Shown piece by piece: positions 34,201 to 44,028 of a stretch of DNA of 64,000 nucleotides (the first letter of the stretch is position 1; every line of letters starts with the position of its first letter). A program made the translations under genes and the position numbers. The notes beneath the pieces were generated by a model. That model had not been told where the DNA came from. It was given only the letters and a program-made list of their open reading frames with translations, and did no database searches. The DNA comes from Nymphalis io (lineage: Eukaryota; Arthropoda; Insecta; Lepidoptera; Nymphalidae), in contig NC_065903.1 of assembly GCF_905147045.1 (NCBI RefSeq), positions 186,001 to 250,000 on the forward strand, written 5' to 3'.

Positions 34201-37197
34201 TAAAGAGAACGGTAACCACTACTATGATGTTTAAAATATTATTTCTTAAAATAATTTTAACAAAAATTGAGTTTGGAAAATATGTTCTATGGTTCTCGAT
34301 TCTTATTTTCAAATAATAATTGACAATTTATGTAATTTCTACGAAGATCCGATACAAAGATGATGGTAAAACTATAACGTTGGTCAATTTAGGGGTTAGT
34401 TTGTACGGCCGCAGATTCCGACATCCTGGGTTTGATTTTTTTCATAGAATAGGTAGGCAGACGAGCATATAGGCCATCTGATGGTAAGTGGTCACCAACC
34501 CATAGACATTGGCATTGTAAGAAATGTTAACCATCGCTTATATCGCCAATGCGTCGCCAACCGCAAGAACTAAGATGTTATGACCTTCGTGCCTGTAATT
34601 ACACTGGCTCACTCACCCTTAAAACCGGAACACAACAATACCAACTCCTGCTGTTTTGCGGTAGAATATCTGATGAGTGGGTGGTACCTACCCTGATAAG
34701 CTTGCACAAAGCCCTACCACCAGTAAAAATATTATTTTGTTTATAATTAATTAATGTTTGTCTTTTAAAATATCAAAATATTATTGGCTTTTCTGTTGAT
34801 AAACTCGGTGTAGGTACCAGCCTGAGTCTGGAAATTGGCAGTGTTTACACACCCGTACATCGGAAAACGCCTAAAGCTGTTGGTTTGCCTGAGGTTTTTT
34901 TCTTTTTTTTATATAATAGAGAAGAAATAATGAGTGCACATTTGTCCGCGCACACCTGGCACTAATATGTTTCATACAATTCGGTAGTTTACCTTGAGAA
35001 TAGCTACCTTGACCAGAATCAGTCAGGACATAAAAAAATTATAGAAAAATAGATTATTTCAAATCTAACTTTTATTTAAATATTGCGGATAGAAAAGAAA
35101 AACAAAGTGTAACCAAGCATGACAATATTTAAATCATGCACAATTTCTTTTGTTTGGAAACGTTTCAACAAAGAAAATATCCTTGGAATACGAAACATGG
35201 TCACCCTAACTACACCACATGTTTTGAAACAGAGCGGCCATTTTGATGCAAATCCTTTAGGAGGTTTTTGCGACCATCTTGGACAATAATATTTTCGTTA
35301 CGGGCTGAATAATTTCGCAACATGGACCAGACTTTGTATTAACATACTGTCTGTATTCTATGACATAAATGAATTCTTTTGTTATCGTGTTTATATAGGA
35401 AGTATGTATTTTATTGAGAAGAGAAATTGTATTATTATGCAAAATTTTAGTTCCAGTACATAAAAAATAGCTTATTTAATGTAATTATTACAAATTGTAA
35501 AGTAGGTGCTTAAATAAAATAGTTGTATTGCTATTTTAATTTTTTTAGTCAGGGATGTTTAATATCTGTGAATGTGTGTGTGTGATCTGTGATTTTAAAT
35601 TTGTTCTGTTAATTACTTAGATAACCAGTTAAGCAAGTAGGTATGATTATCGGCGGAAACCGAGCTTCATCAAGGCTATGCTCGGCAGTGAGAGGTCGCC
35701 GCCGATGCCTGATGGGGATGGTCACTTTCTGCGAGAGTGTCATATCGCAGAAGCGGAGTGGGAGCGTGAAGTGAGTGCCTTCGTTGACCCGCTCCGCCGA
35801 AGAAGACCAGGGAAGAGGTGCCTACGCTATGTGCACCTACAACCCCCGCCGTAAGCGCCGCTAGGCCTATATACTCTGTACCCCGGGCACACCCCTAGGA
35901 ATGGAGGCTCGCTTAGGCGGCCCAACCGTCGAGGCGACGCGGTAGGATGCGCAAGCGATCCTGCGTCGACCCCTCGAAGAGATGGAGTTCTGCTGGTTTT
36001 TAATATTCCGGCACCTTCAGCGTCGGCGAGTCCCACATACACGCCCCACGAGTAAATGCGATTTTCCGAATAAAAAAATGTAGGTATGGTTTAAGTTTAT
36101 ATACCTACACGTATATCAAGAAATGGGAAAAACACATAATTGAATGAAATTGTATTTATATTAATTTAGTCTATATACTGTTTAAAATCTTATATCTCTA
36201 AAAGTAACATCCGTTAATGCTCAAGATATATGTATAGTGGCGCCATCTATGTAAATTATTTCTTTCACACATTCAACAATAGATGGCGCTTACCCACAAA
36301 TATTTCCTCCTTTGAACTCTTGCGCTGCAAAATATCCAATGAGTAAAATTATTCTTTAATTTTGTTAAAACATACTAAATATCAAATAAGTTAATTATTA
36401 CTTTATAACTATATATTATTATACTAATACATATTATCAAAAAATAATTTAATTAATTAATTTTTTTATAGCAAAATCATAATCTTTACTTTTTGTCAGC
36501 AATCTGATTAAAGGATTTAATGAAAATTTTTACGTCTATTCTGTTGTAATGCCGTGTTTTTGAGTCTTTTATTTATATCAATTTAATGCCAATTCACGGA
36601 TATAAAACACAACAACTCATATCAAATTAAATTCGATACCTATGCAAACGCCCATACAGAAATTGGACATATCCTTTAAGGAACTTCAGATAGATTCGTT
36701 TAGATCATATAATGCGTAAATATAGGCAATATTTACAAGCTTTACGGTATAAATTGCACGGTATTATATTTAAAAAAAAAACATGCTTTGCACGTCGTTT
36801 CAGTTGGAATACATCTGTCAAGTAAACAAAATAAATGTTATTTCGTAAAATCGAGACGCATACGATAACATTATTATCTTAAAATATGTTTTTTTGAATT
36901 AACTCAATAATTGTATGTAATAATTATTTATATAATATAGCTGTATGCTTTATAAAATAATAGAAAAATGTGTTTTTATGTGGTTTAATTATAAATATAG
37001 ATAATAGAATGTTTATATCACCTGGCTATCAAGATTATCTTGTGCGCATAGACCTTTTCCTCAGCAGTTCCCAGAATGAACACGATGTCGGCAGAGTCCT
37101 GGTCCTCCGAGAGTCGCTGCAGATCTCGTAGGAGACCAGGCAGCCCAGCCCGCTCCACGGAAGCGGTGCAACATGTACCGGTCACTCTGTTAGCCAT
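19045..37197 (-). CDS. BTB-BACK-TLDc domain protein, ten coding exons
   Basis: Coding exons on the minus strand in order: 37197-37022, 23751-23595, 23469-23307, 21909-21776, 21121-20962, 20888-20747, 20369-20292, 20202-20085, 19773-19586 and 19222-19045. Phases match at every junction and the joined frame has 497 codons plus TGA. The start is ATG 37197, because an in-frame TGA lies four codons upstream. Residues about 30-140 form a BTB/POZ fold (SADIVFILG, VYAHKIILIARCKSF, ETFRLFIQYVYTGK). About 112-264 is BACK-like helical sequence. About 311-497 is a TLDc domain (SWRLVFRAS, ALCYHPDCGPIFGAGADLFI, FTVRDYELF). BTB-BACK proteins are often Cul3 ubiquitin-ligase adaptors; TLDc proteins are linked to V-ATPase binding and oxidative-stress resistance. 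The combined function here is an inference. All introns are GT-AG except intron 3 (GC-AG). The 5' UTR and promoter are not resolved. Confidence 0.9.
19586..19773 (-). CDS. BTB-TLDc exon 9: TLDc with glycine-alanine run
   Basis: Residues 377-438 and two bases of D439: PSRGAPLGGVCAAGWAAG, a PGAGAGAGAGY run encoded by repeated GCGGGC units, then SAERACLFALTDPPALYPL and TKKAFALCYHP. The run sits where other TLDc proteins have the variable loop after the GG..W motif. Acceptor cccgcag; donor GA|GTGAGT. Confidence 0.9.
20085..20202 (-). CDS. BTB-TLDc exon 8: TLDc core
   Basis: Residues 337-376: CGNPKQSWRLVFRASTHGFS, then AQAFHSHCDG and APVLVLVQ. The W.L.FRAS..G.S...FH..CDG..P...... order is the central TLDc signature. 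Acceptor ctacacag; donor CAG|GTAGCG, phase 0. Confidence 0.92.
20292..20369 (-). CDS. BTB-TLDc exon 7: start of TLDc
   Basis: Residues 311-336 and two bases of W337, reading LAVNMFAGSVILQQDKSSFQ and SLINSW. Acceptor cttttacag; donor TG|GTAATA. It begins and ends in phase 2. Confidence 0.88.
20443..20476. repeat. 15-bp perfect hairpin in intron 6
   Basis: atttgtcaggtagta (20443-20457) and tactacctgacaaat (20462-20476) are exact reverse complements around a 4-nt loop. It lies about 75 nt upstream of the exon 7 acceptor on the transcribed strand. Confidence 0.85.
20747..20888 (-). CDS. BTB-TLDc exon 6: linker to TLDc
   Basis: Starts DSTVFAEEVEPTGAVPMELS and LERYRRAALH, ending in a charged, arginine-rich linker. 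Two donors keep the frame: CG|GTACGG (end 20747, used here) and AC|GTTATC (end 20732, five more residues). The first has the better consensus, but the choice is not certain. Confidence 0.8.
20962..21121 (-). CDS. BTB-TLDc exon 5: BACK C-terminal helices
   Basis: Residues 211-263 and the first base of D264, reading LYLEEEEVWRCALAWAKQRA and HHLAPLMQHMRLLLI. Very GC-rich compared with exons 2-4. The short open frames overlapping it on both strands are shadows. Acceptor tattccag; donor G|GTAAGC. Confidence 0.9.
21776..21909 (-). CDS. BTB-TLDc exon 4: BACK core
   Basis: Residues 166-210, reading GGKSASSFMERCIAFIGDN and SFLNLPKDALIKLISSDF. The pattern of an F..R/C..FI helix followed by FL.LP.D.L..L..SD is the recognisable BACK signature. 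Acceptor ttctag; donor TTT|GTTAGT. Confidence 0.9.
22333..22338 (-). terminator. Candidate poly(A) signal of SmE
   Basis: ATTAAA on the minus strand, about 104 nt past the SmE stop; no closer AATAAA is seen. Confidence 0.35.
22442..22729 (-). CDS. SmE: Small nuclear ribonucleoprotein E (SmE), intronless
   Basis: A 95-residue protein starting MAYKGPPKVQKVMVQPINLI. It is one of the seven core Sm proteins that form the ring around the Sm site of U1, U2, U4 and U5 snRNAs, acting in pre-mRNA splicing in the nucleus. The Sm1 motif runs through VQIWLYENVNLRIEGHIVGF with DEYMNIVLDEAEE, and Sm2 is in GRIMMKGDNITLIQNV. Length and motifs are full for the family (human protein about 92 residues). There is no intron, no frameshift and no A-tract after the stop, so it is probably the working gene rather than a processed copy. 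It sits inside intron 3 of the BTB-TLDc gene in the same orientation, so it needs its own promoter and 3' end. Confidence 0.96.
   Translation of the reverse strand: MAYKGPPKVQKVMVQPINLIFRYLQNRSRVQIWLYENVNLRIEGHIVGFDEYMNIVLDEAEEVHMKTKNRKQIGRIMMKGDNITLIQNVNPNATV
22730..22870 (-). promoter_or_regulatory. Putative SmE promoter region
   Basis: The region just upstream of the SmE ATG includes a GC-richer patch (about 22780-22870). On the minus strand it contains gtggcggccattttgc at about 22849-22864, resembling the GCCAT core of YY1/Pho sites common in housekeeping promoters. The short plus-strand open frame beginning at 22814 has no recognisable content. The promoter call is inferred from position. 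Confidence 0.35.
23151..23222 (-). tRNA. tRNA-Gly(TCC)
   Basis: 72 nt on the minus strand, starting gcgatggtggtgtaatggtc. Acceptor stem GCGATGG/CCATCGC, anticodon loop CTTCCAA giving anticodon TCC, T arm CCGGGTTCGATTCCCGG and discriminator A. A run of five T starts four nt after the discriminator base (23143-23147 on the plus strand), a Pol III terminator. It is nested in intron 3 of the BTB-TLDc gene. Confidence 0.96.
23307..23469 (-). CDS. BTB-TLDc exon 3: end of BTB and start of BACK
   Basis: Reads LLLQDSGVFEMMTLAADLGV and DLRAACEDHV, a typical BTB-to-BACK transition, ending QDRP plus one base. The only donor that keeps the frame with exon 4 is CCAG|GCAAGT, a GC donor. The nearby GT five bases on would shift the frame. 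Confidence 0.88.
23595..23751 (-). CDS. BTB-TLDc exon 2: second half of BTB
   Basis: Completes R59 and continues CKSFQNTKRGEV, a proline/serine-rich loop at about residues 75-90, then ETFRLFIQYVYTGK. The acceptor is ttttatag; the donor AAG|GTCTGC leaves phase 0. Confidence 0.9.
25275..25345 (+). repeat. Short dispersed-repeat fragment
   Basis: The phrase accaaattttatcacgatcg with a following ataacaaacatac recalls the tail of common lepidopteran dispersed repeats (accaaattt.atcaagatcggt ... taacaaacatac). The family is not resolved. Confidence 0.35.
28318..28362 (-). repeat. SINE family A fragment
   Basis: Plus-strand gtttcctcacgatgttgtcc and a diverged tcgaaatgaa match the centre of family A, directly beside a larger copy. 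Confidence 0.5.
28370..28629 (-). repeat. SINE family A copy
   Basis: Tail (ggctaaggcctcctctccct on the plus strand), body and head (gatttgaacccacgatcagc) are all present, with an internal deletion of about 40 nt near the middle. Confidence 0.8.
28633..28728 (-). repeat. SINE family A head fragment
   Basis: A second, older head (gcctgcccgggtttgagcct on the plus strand) follows the copy at 28370-28629 directly, giving a small family A cluster. Confidence 0.55.
29400..29597 (+). repeat. SINE family B, degraded copy
   Basis: Contains caaacagcaatacttagtat, atcttagttcccaaggttg and a short A-tail; parts of the middle are deleted. Confidence 0.7.
31647..31720 (+). repeat. SINE family A 3' fragment
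   Basis: aataagctccaaactttctc followed by agcagtgggacattcacagg is the last quarter of family A. Confidence 0.65.
32468..32719 (-). pseudogene. Decayed retroelement C-terminus with broken zinc finger
   Basis: An open frame of 83 codons ends YCNTWRGIFKTKFGLASHIR and AHFRNNN. The C..C...F....GL.SH.R.H pattern is the C2H2 finger found near the C-terminus of many insect non-LTR retrotransposon ORFs. Here the second cysteine position is tryptophan and the rest of the ORF is missing, so it is a remnant. A small unknown host exon is less likely. Confidence 0.45.
34435..34725 (-). repeat. SINE family B copy
   Basis: Nearly full length: T-run and catagaataggtaggcagac at the left, gcttgcacaaagccctacca at the right, reading in minus orientation. 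Confidence 0.85.
35646..36079 (+). mobile_element. LINE 3' end (R1/Jockey-like), 9-bp target duplication
   Basis: The first part is the end of an ORF reading FLRECHIAEAEWEREVSAFV, then DPLRRRRPGKRCLRY and HLQPPP before TAA (about 35850). A 3' UTR of about 220 nt follows, ending in ttttccgaataaaaaaa. It is flanked by gtaggtatg at 35637-35645 and 36080-36088. The 3' UTR matches the fragment nested in the SINE at 17.4 kb. RT and endonuclease are missing; the clade cannot be told from the tail. Confidence 0.7.
37022..37197 (-). CDS. BTB-TLDc exon 1: start codon and first half of BTB
   Basis: Encodes residues 1-58 and two bases of codon 59. It begins MANRVTGTCCTASVERAG; the DSADIVFILGTAEEKVYAHK segment is the classic start of a BTB fold, with the conserved D and the A-H-K triplet. 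The donor is AG|GTGATA at 37021. Confidence 0.9.
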
Positions 37198-37869
37198 AGT
37201 CACAGTTCACAATGCCACCATTAGAATATGTCCTGGGATTGACACTTTTTTACAAAATACAAAAAAAAAAGTTCCTATATATTATTTTATTTTTATTATT
37301 TTATTTTTGTCTATGATTTGAATTGAACAATGAATGTTTGTTAATCAATACACTTATTTTTTATTTTGAAGCTTTATCACTCATACATACAATACGTTCT
37401 TATCACAGTAACGTTACATCACATAAACTAACACGCAAAGTTAATTAAACGCATAAATATCACGGCGCTTATATTGCAGAAGTAATACAAATGCCGACAC
37501 AGATTACCTTAATTTACACTTTAAAAAAGGTAACTCAATTTTTCATAATACTTAAAAGGCGTTTTATTTATTTTTTCCTTTTAAAGCTTACAACAAGCTA
37601 ACTTGTCAACATAACCTTAAAGTTACCGTAGCTTCTCATACTAAACTTAAATTTGACCCACGCTATTCCAACTATGCGTTGTGCCATAGATGTTTTTATA
37701 GAAATATTCGTCTCTGTGCGCATTAGTTTTCTCTGTGTTACGATATTGAGAACGGTTCTAAAGACAGAACAGGTTTATGTTTTGTCCAGGTAGATTACAA
37801 AGATATATCTATCTCTGTCTTTTATTAAGCAATAGATACTGAGTATTATTTTTCGACACTTTCGCAAGT
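37198..37869. other. Upstream region of the BTB-TLDc gene
   Basis: It should hold the 5' UTR or an intron leading to it. No clear promoter motif or 5' exon can be fixed. The minus-strand in-frame TGA at 37207-37209 confirms that coding starts at 37197. Confidence 0.4.
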
Positions 37870-37889
37870 GCCTCCGTGGCGCAATCGGC

Positions 37890-37926
<37 letters not shown>

Positions 37927-37943
37927 GAGCCCACCCGGGGGCG
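37870..37943 (+). tRNA. tRNA-Asn(GTT)
   Basis: 74 nt starting gcctccgtggcgcaatcggc. Acceptor stem GCCTCCG/CGGGGGC with one G-T pair, anticodon loop CTGTTAA giving anticodon GTT, T arm GGTGGTTCGAGCCCACC and discriminator G. A run of six T follows at 37949-37954. It lies about 670 nt upstream of the BTB-TLDc start codon, divergently oriented. Confidence 0.96.
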
Positions 37944-38071
37944 TTTAATTTTTTATAACATATTCATTGTTTTTTTTTTATTTATTTCAATTTGTTAAAA
38001 TTAACAATTTCATTAAAATTTATTTTTTTGACAATATCAATAATTTATTATTGAACCATTAAATAATAGTA

Positions 38072-38357
38072 TTATAGAATAGGAAGGCGGACGAGCATAT
38101 GGGCCACCTGATGGTAAGTGGTCACCAACGCTCTTAGACATTAGCATTGTAAGAAATGTCAACCATCGCTTACATATCCAATGCGCCACCAACCTTGGGA
38201 ACTAAGATTTTATGTCCCTTGTGCCAGTAATTACACTGGTTCACTCACCCTTCAAACCGGAACACAACAATACCAAGTATTGCTGTTTTGCGGTAGAATA
38301 TCTGATGAGTGGGTGGTACCTACCCAGACGAGCTTGCACAAAGCCCTACCACCAGTA
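38072..38357 (-). repeat. SINE family B copy
   Basis: Full length with few changes: ggaaggcggacgagcatatg at the left, cccagacgagcttgcacaaa at the right. Confidence 0.88.
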
Positions 38358-40949
38358 AATATTAGCATAACTTTTCGTATGGGCATTATTTGATTTTTTA
38401 TATAACATCATTTTTTAATTAGTTTTGTTTTATAATTGTCTTTGTAATAAAAGAAACACGCCAAATAAAGAAAAATCCCTAAGTATAGAAAAATCCTATT
38501 GAAAAACAGTAACAAATTAAGTACTGTTTTTCTATATAAATATAGCACAGATTTCTAAGAAGTTTACAATTCGTGTGCACTGATAAGTCATCAGAATTAT
38601 TCGGTTGTGAATATTTTTCGTAGACCAATCATTTTATACCTCTCGTTTAAATTATCATGCCCGCCAAGTATCAACATCAAGTTTACGGGTAGATAAAGTT
38701 ACTGTAACTTTTCTGGAACAAAGTATTCATTTCTATAAATAAACCTTTATTATTTTAAAATTTACCAATAAATACACTTAAAGATTGCTTAAAAAAAAAA
38801 TTAAATAATATAATCTTTTCATTTTATTATCTTCTAGAAAAAAAATATGTCGAAGAATTTCAAACGTTGTATGTTCATTTATCATAACATGTTAGTCCAC
38901 TATTCGCAGCTATCATCATTAGTATTCAATAGTATAATTTGAAAGCACTTACGATTAATTATAATTTTATTCCGTTATTAATAAACGAAGTTGTTTATAT
39001 TGCTGAAGTAATTGAAATGAAATACTTTTGGCTTGCTACTGACTTCAGACTGTGGTACATTTAATTAAAACATTTTAATATAAAACTCCATAATTTAAGC
39101 ATTTAATTTTTGTTTCTCCTTGATAAGGTACATTTGAGCAGTCGATACATTTCCGTTACATTTAACCTTAAAAAATGACGGTTCAAATTAATGTACTTTA
39201 GCCCTGAGTGCCTATTTCAAGAAACTTATTTTTTATTAACGTCTACAGATTGAAATTTTAAATAGCAAAGTATTATACAATCCAAAGCTATACTTCAAGT
39301 GAGATTAGTGATAGGAAGCGACCAGTGAGTGACAGTTCGGAAATTGCAGACGCTGTCAGGAGTGCGATGCCGATGCGAGTTTCCGAACATATTGCTTTAA
39401 GTTCGCGCAATATGTCGCATATTTAGTTTGTTACATAGTTTAATGTAATTTAGTTCTTATATAAATGAATAGGAAGATAACATCAAGTTTTTCTATATTT
39501 CTTCACATATTTTAATGTTATAAATAATTTGAAACTGAATAAAATATTTAAATTTCAACGACGACGGTTTAAATATAAAAATAAAGGATACATAAATACA
39601 TAGGTAACTTTAAGTGAGTTTACATACGTACCTCTATAATCTAACATTGAAGTATAATTTACATGAATTATTGTACAAAAATATTAATAGAATGTTGTAG
39701 TAAAAAAACGGCGAATTCCTTATTAAAAGTTATTACTTTGAAAAACATTAATCAAACAAATTGCCAAAGAAACGTAAGTTATATCGCGTTTATGTATCAT
39801 AAATAAGCGTTAGAATTAAACGAATGCGAACTACGCTTCCTGGAATATATACCTTAAGAAATAGAACTAGAGTAGCTTATTGTAAAGTAAAATTGACTTA
39901 GGCAATCATACTTTAGTGTGTTTGTTTGTTCAGATGCTCATTGCTTAGGAACTGGCTCACTGACAGCATTATGGTCGCCGATCGGTCCGTACGGTCTGGT
40001 TTTCGTGAACGTCACAATACATTATTGGCTTTCACTAAATAACGGGAAACAGTTTGGACAATAATTCCTTCCATTTGTTATTACTGCGCCGGCGCAGCTT
40101 GCAGCCTCGATGACGCGCTAATGGTATACTATCTCATTTGTTTTTATGGACCGAGGCTAATATCTAACGTATAAGATATTATTTGTACTGTCAAACCTCA
40201 CTAATACACGCACCGGTCCAATTAAAGGTAAATAAATAGTGAAATATTATAATAGTCTCGTCTGTAGTTAAATATGCACCTATACAATATATAATTGTAG
40301 TTATAAATAATAGGTCAATAACCTATGAAATACAACTCATCGTATGAGTTTTGTGTTAGAATAGTACATACATATTATTGTTGTTATGTATAAAGTTTAT
40401 TAAATATTTAATAGATATTCATAATTAAAGTTCCTCGAAAATATAGTTAAGTGGGTACTTATTATAAATTATTATACCAGGATTGGATAAAATAATCACG
40501 GTATAGAATAATCGCTAAAGATGAACATGCGGGGAGTGTAGTAGTAGAACACTAGTGAAACTATTGTTATAAATAAAAAAAATATTTGCTGAGAGAAAAT
40601 CTAACGTTTTAAAATTTTCATAAGCTGATTGTTTATAACTTTTGCATTTCCTTATTATAATCTAAATGTATTAAAATAGTGACAATGTACTTGGTTTAAA
40701 CATTTTCCTATATAAATAAAGCCATCATAGATAGTGTTATTAGCCTATTTCCATCTATTGTATCATCCATCAAAGTAAATTGTTTTCTTTTAACCTACTT
40801 CAAAAATGTGAATGTGGTCTAAACTTAGGCTTATTTCTTTTTTTATTTATGTCATATGTATTAGTCGTAAACGGTGATTTGAGAGTGGCGGCGAGTCCGG
40901 TTTTGTACATCTCCAAATAATAATTATCATAAAAACATAATAAGGTTAC
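38358..40949. other. AT-rich intergenic sequence
   Basis: No gene is recognised. GC-richer patches at about 39320-39420 and 40085-40125 have no coding frame. Confidence 0.5.
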
Positions 40950-41267
40950 TTTTTTTTATATAGAATAGGAAGGCGGACGAGCATATGGGCCACCTGATGG
41001 TAAGTGGTCACCAAACGCTCTTAGACATTGGCATTGTAAGAAATGTCAACCATCGCTTACATAGCCAATGCACCACCAACCTCGGGAACTAAGATTTTAT
41101 GTCCCTTGTGCCTGTAATTACACTGGCTCTCTCACCCTTCAAACCGGAACACAATAATATTAAGTATTGCTGTTTTGCGGTTGAATATCTGATGAGTGGG
41201 TTACCACCCACCACCTACCCAGTTACCACCTACCCAGGCGAGCTTGCACAAAGCCCTACCACCCGTT
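40950..41267 (-). repeat. SINE family B copy with small internal duplication
   Basis: Near 41201-41235 the phrase ttaccacc..cctaccca is duplicated, making this copy longer than its relatives. The T-run at 40951 is the reverse of the A-tail. Confidence 0.85.
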
Positions 41268-43956
41268 TACTTTCAATTTTAACGCTTTAAAATTAAAGTC
41301 AGCATGTTTTTATTAAATTTTAATGCCGGTCGTACAATCTATTAATTAAAACGATCTTATTGTAATCGTTACCAACCACTTAAAATCTTGTACCCTTGCC
41401 AGACGTATATGTTTTTTATACCTAAGCCGCGTATATCGATATATAGTTACATAGACATATATGTACGTAGATATGTACCTAATTTAACTTTTTTCTGTGA
41501 AGCGGCTGCGAATACGTATCTGATATTAATCGATCCAAATGGTAACATACGAGGCAAATATTCGCCCAATCAATCAATGTCCGAAGTGGTGATAAAACTT
41601 GTATTTACATTTGATAATCCGGACATTTAATAGAGGGATTATTTCCTTTTTAGGACGTCTGTTTGCTAACACGTGTACGAAGTGTACCGATAACGCGATG
41701 CTCACTATCTGCGGCCCGCGGCGACTGTGCCGAGTTTTGTTCGGATGTTTGAGAATTTTAATCGTTTATTAGATAACGATTACTTACTTGGTATCGACGA
41801 GAAGTTATTTGTATAGAGCTGACCCGGCCTTGCAGAACATTTAAAAGGTTTCAGTTTTACATTTATACAAATTACAGTAATTATATATATGTGATTACAT
41901 ATCCCTGTTTTCTCGTCTCGAGCTATTTTAATATAATTCACATCCCATTTATATTTTTAAGGTATTGCGTATTCGTTGTTTCTAGAGGAGCAATTATTGT
42001 GTATTGGTTAAGGAAAAGTTTGTCGGCGTTGATTTTCAGTGGCGTAACAGACGACGGAATTACCTGCTATGGTGAATGGTAACCTGTGTTCATAGATTAT
42101 TATTAAGTATTGAAATAATTTCACAACTGTTGTTGAGAAATTATTTCAACAATAAATGCGATTTTCTCGAGCCATGGATTAGCGTCAGTACCAACTGAAT
42201 CCTGGGTGTGATCGCAGAAATAATTGCCTTCCTATCCGTTAATCATTCCTCCAACACTCCACTTTGATCATTAGTGTTTGTTTTATGTATCAAGATTACA
42301 TTAAGATCTAAGCTGTTTTTATTGTGTATAATTACTGTTCAACGGACCTTTACGCATGTAAACAATAATCAAAGCCGATGCTTCGTATATTTGGTGTTAA
42401 AACAAATAATAGAATGTGATAAGAGACATGTAATCGGAAAGCCGTAATAAGTTTCAACAACTCAATTTCAACATTTAGATTTACTTCGATATTTGATTTT
42501 GATAACACTTAACTATATGAGCATCAATCTACCGTTTGCACAGCTATGTTGTTGAGCTATAACATACCCTATGCGTTACGAGATATCGTTTATTATAGTA
42601 AATATTTTTTCCACTATTCAAGAATACCGCACAACTTGTAATTCTAAACGAAAACCACTATTAGAATCACTATTGAATACGAAAGACCAGCCAATCATGG
42701 AAACAATAACATTACAAACATGGCTTAACCCTTGAATACTTAGTGCGGGTCTACATGACCGATGCGATCTGCCCGCGGTTACCCTACAAAGGAATCAATT
42801 ACCCGCCGCGCCTGCCTCCGCGTCGCGCAAAGCAGAAAGAAAACAATATCGCTCCCGCGTTCCGCCTCTTCACGGATTCTCTGTGCACCTTGCGGTGCAG
42901 CCCTATGCCGAATTAGACATCGCAATAATAGTTCTTCGAAATCTGTTAGAAAATTTATCTTTTGTTGTGATTTAATTCGATCTAGATAGAATAAAGTATA
43001 ATCGATTACGGCATTATCGATTTCTTGTTCACGTGCATAAATGGAATTTTAATTTACAAAGGTCACCGATCTAAGCTGTTTTAGGAATCAAATAGAATTA
43101 TTTTTTAAAACAATTGGTTACAGTCGGATTCAATTGTTATAGTTCTTATATTAGAATGTGTAAATATAATAAAAATAATCATTTCAGTAGTACACAACTG
43201 TGGAGTAAACAAACTTACAAAGCATTCACATTTACACAAACATACAAAAATAATAATAGTGATTAGTTATGTTCGTAAAATATTAAAATTGGCCAATTCT
43301 ATCCATTCTTGAGGTCGTCGGCGCCCTTTGAGCCGCAGATCAAAGCACACGAGCTTCTATTAGCCCTGATTACAGCGTCGCTGGAGGGTCTCTCTCACCC
43401 CGAACGCGTCGCGCGCATTGTTTCCCGCGTATCCAACGGGTTAAGATGCGCTCTAGAGCCATTGCAAGTTTAATTAGCTCTGTGAGTTTTTTGAGGTTTT
43501 TAGCTTGGTATTACAGGTAGCTTTGAACTAAGAGCCGTTAGGCTCAAGAGCCCGTCTCATGTTATGAGCTGGTAAATATGCCGTTTCGTTAGATAGACAA
43601 TGTTGTGAATTATGATTGGTGTTTTTATATTCTGGAAGTCTTGTACTAGTGTAACATTTTTTTGAAAATATATTTCAGTAGTAGAACAGTAGAAAATATA
43701 TTTCATTAATACTTAATTCAGTTATTATACTTTTGATCATCGAAGTTTTTTCTTAATCCAAAAAAAATATTACAAAATTAATAGGGTAGAATAAATCTGA
43801 CATATCAGTCTTTGTATTAACTGAAATATACTATTTTTATTTCAAATAAAGTAAAACACTATTTTCAATATGTATTATTTATTATATATTTATTATAGTA
43901 AATTGTATAAAAATAATATGAATAAGTGAGAATAAATTTCAAATTGTCTGTCAGTT
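41268..43956. other. Intergenic sequence with GC-richer islands
   Basis: No gene is recognised. Islands at about 41650-41740, 42740-42920 and 43310-43460 stand out in base composition and have no credible reading frame or repeat identity. Confidence 0.45.
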
Positions 43957-44028
43957 GCGTTGGTGGTGTAATGGTCAGCATAGTTGCCTTCCAAGCAGTT
44001 GATCCGGGTTCGATTCCCGGCCAACGCA
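43957..44028 (+). tRNA. tRNA-Gly(TCC)
   Basis: 72 nt starting gcgttggtggtgtaatggtc, identical to the tRNA-Gly in intron 3 except for one compensated acceptor-stem pair (GCGTTGG/CCAACGC instead of GCGATGG/CCATCGC). Anticodon TCC. A T5 terminator starts four nt after the 3' end. The open frame running through it (reading MVSIVAFQAVDPGSIPG) is a known artefact of this tRNA. Confidence 0.96.

Larger units (their letters stand above)
23752..37021 (-). other. Intron 1 of the BTB-TLDc gene, 13.3 kb
   Basis: Bounded by a GT donor at 37021 and an AG acceptor at 23752. It carries SINE copies of both families, a LINE 3' end, a decayed zinc-finger retroelement tail and several GC-richer patches without frames (about 24.64-25.08, 26.04-26.12, 26.42-26.56, 27.08-27.18, 30.66-30.71 and 31.26-31.39 kb). 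No further exon of the host or of another gene was recognised. Confidence 0.7.
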
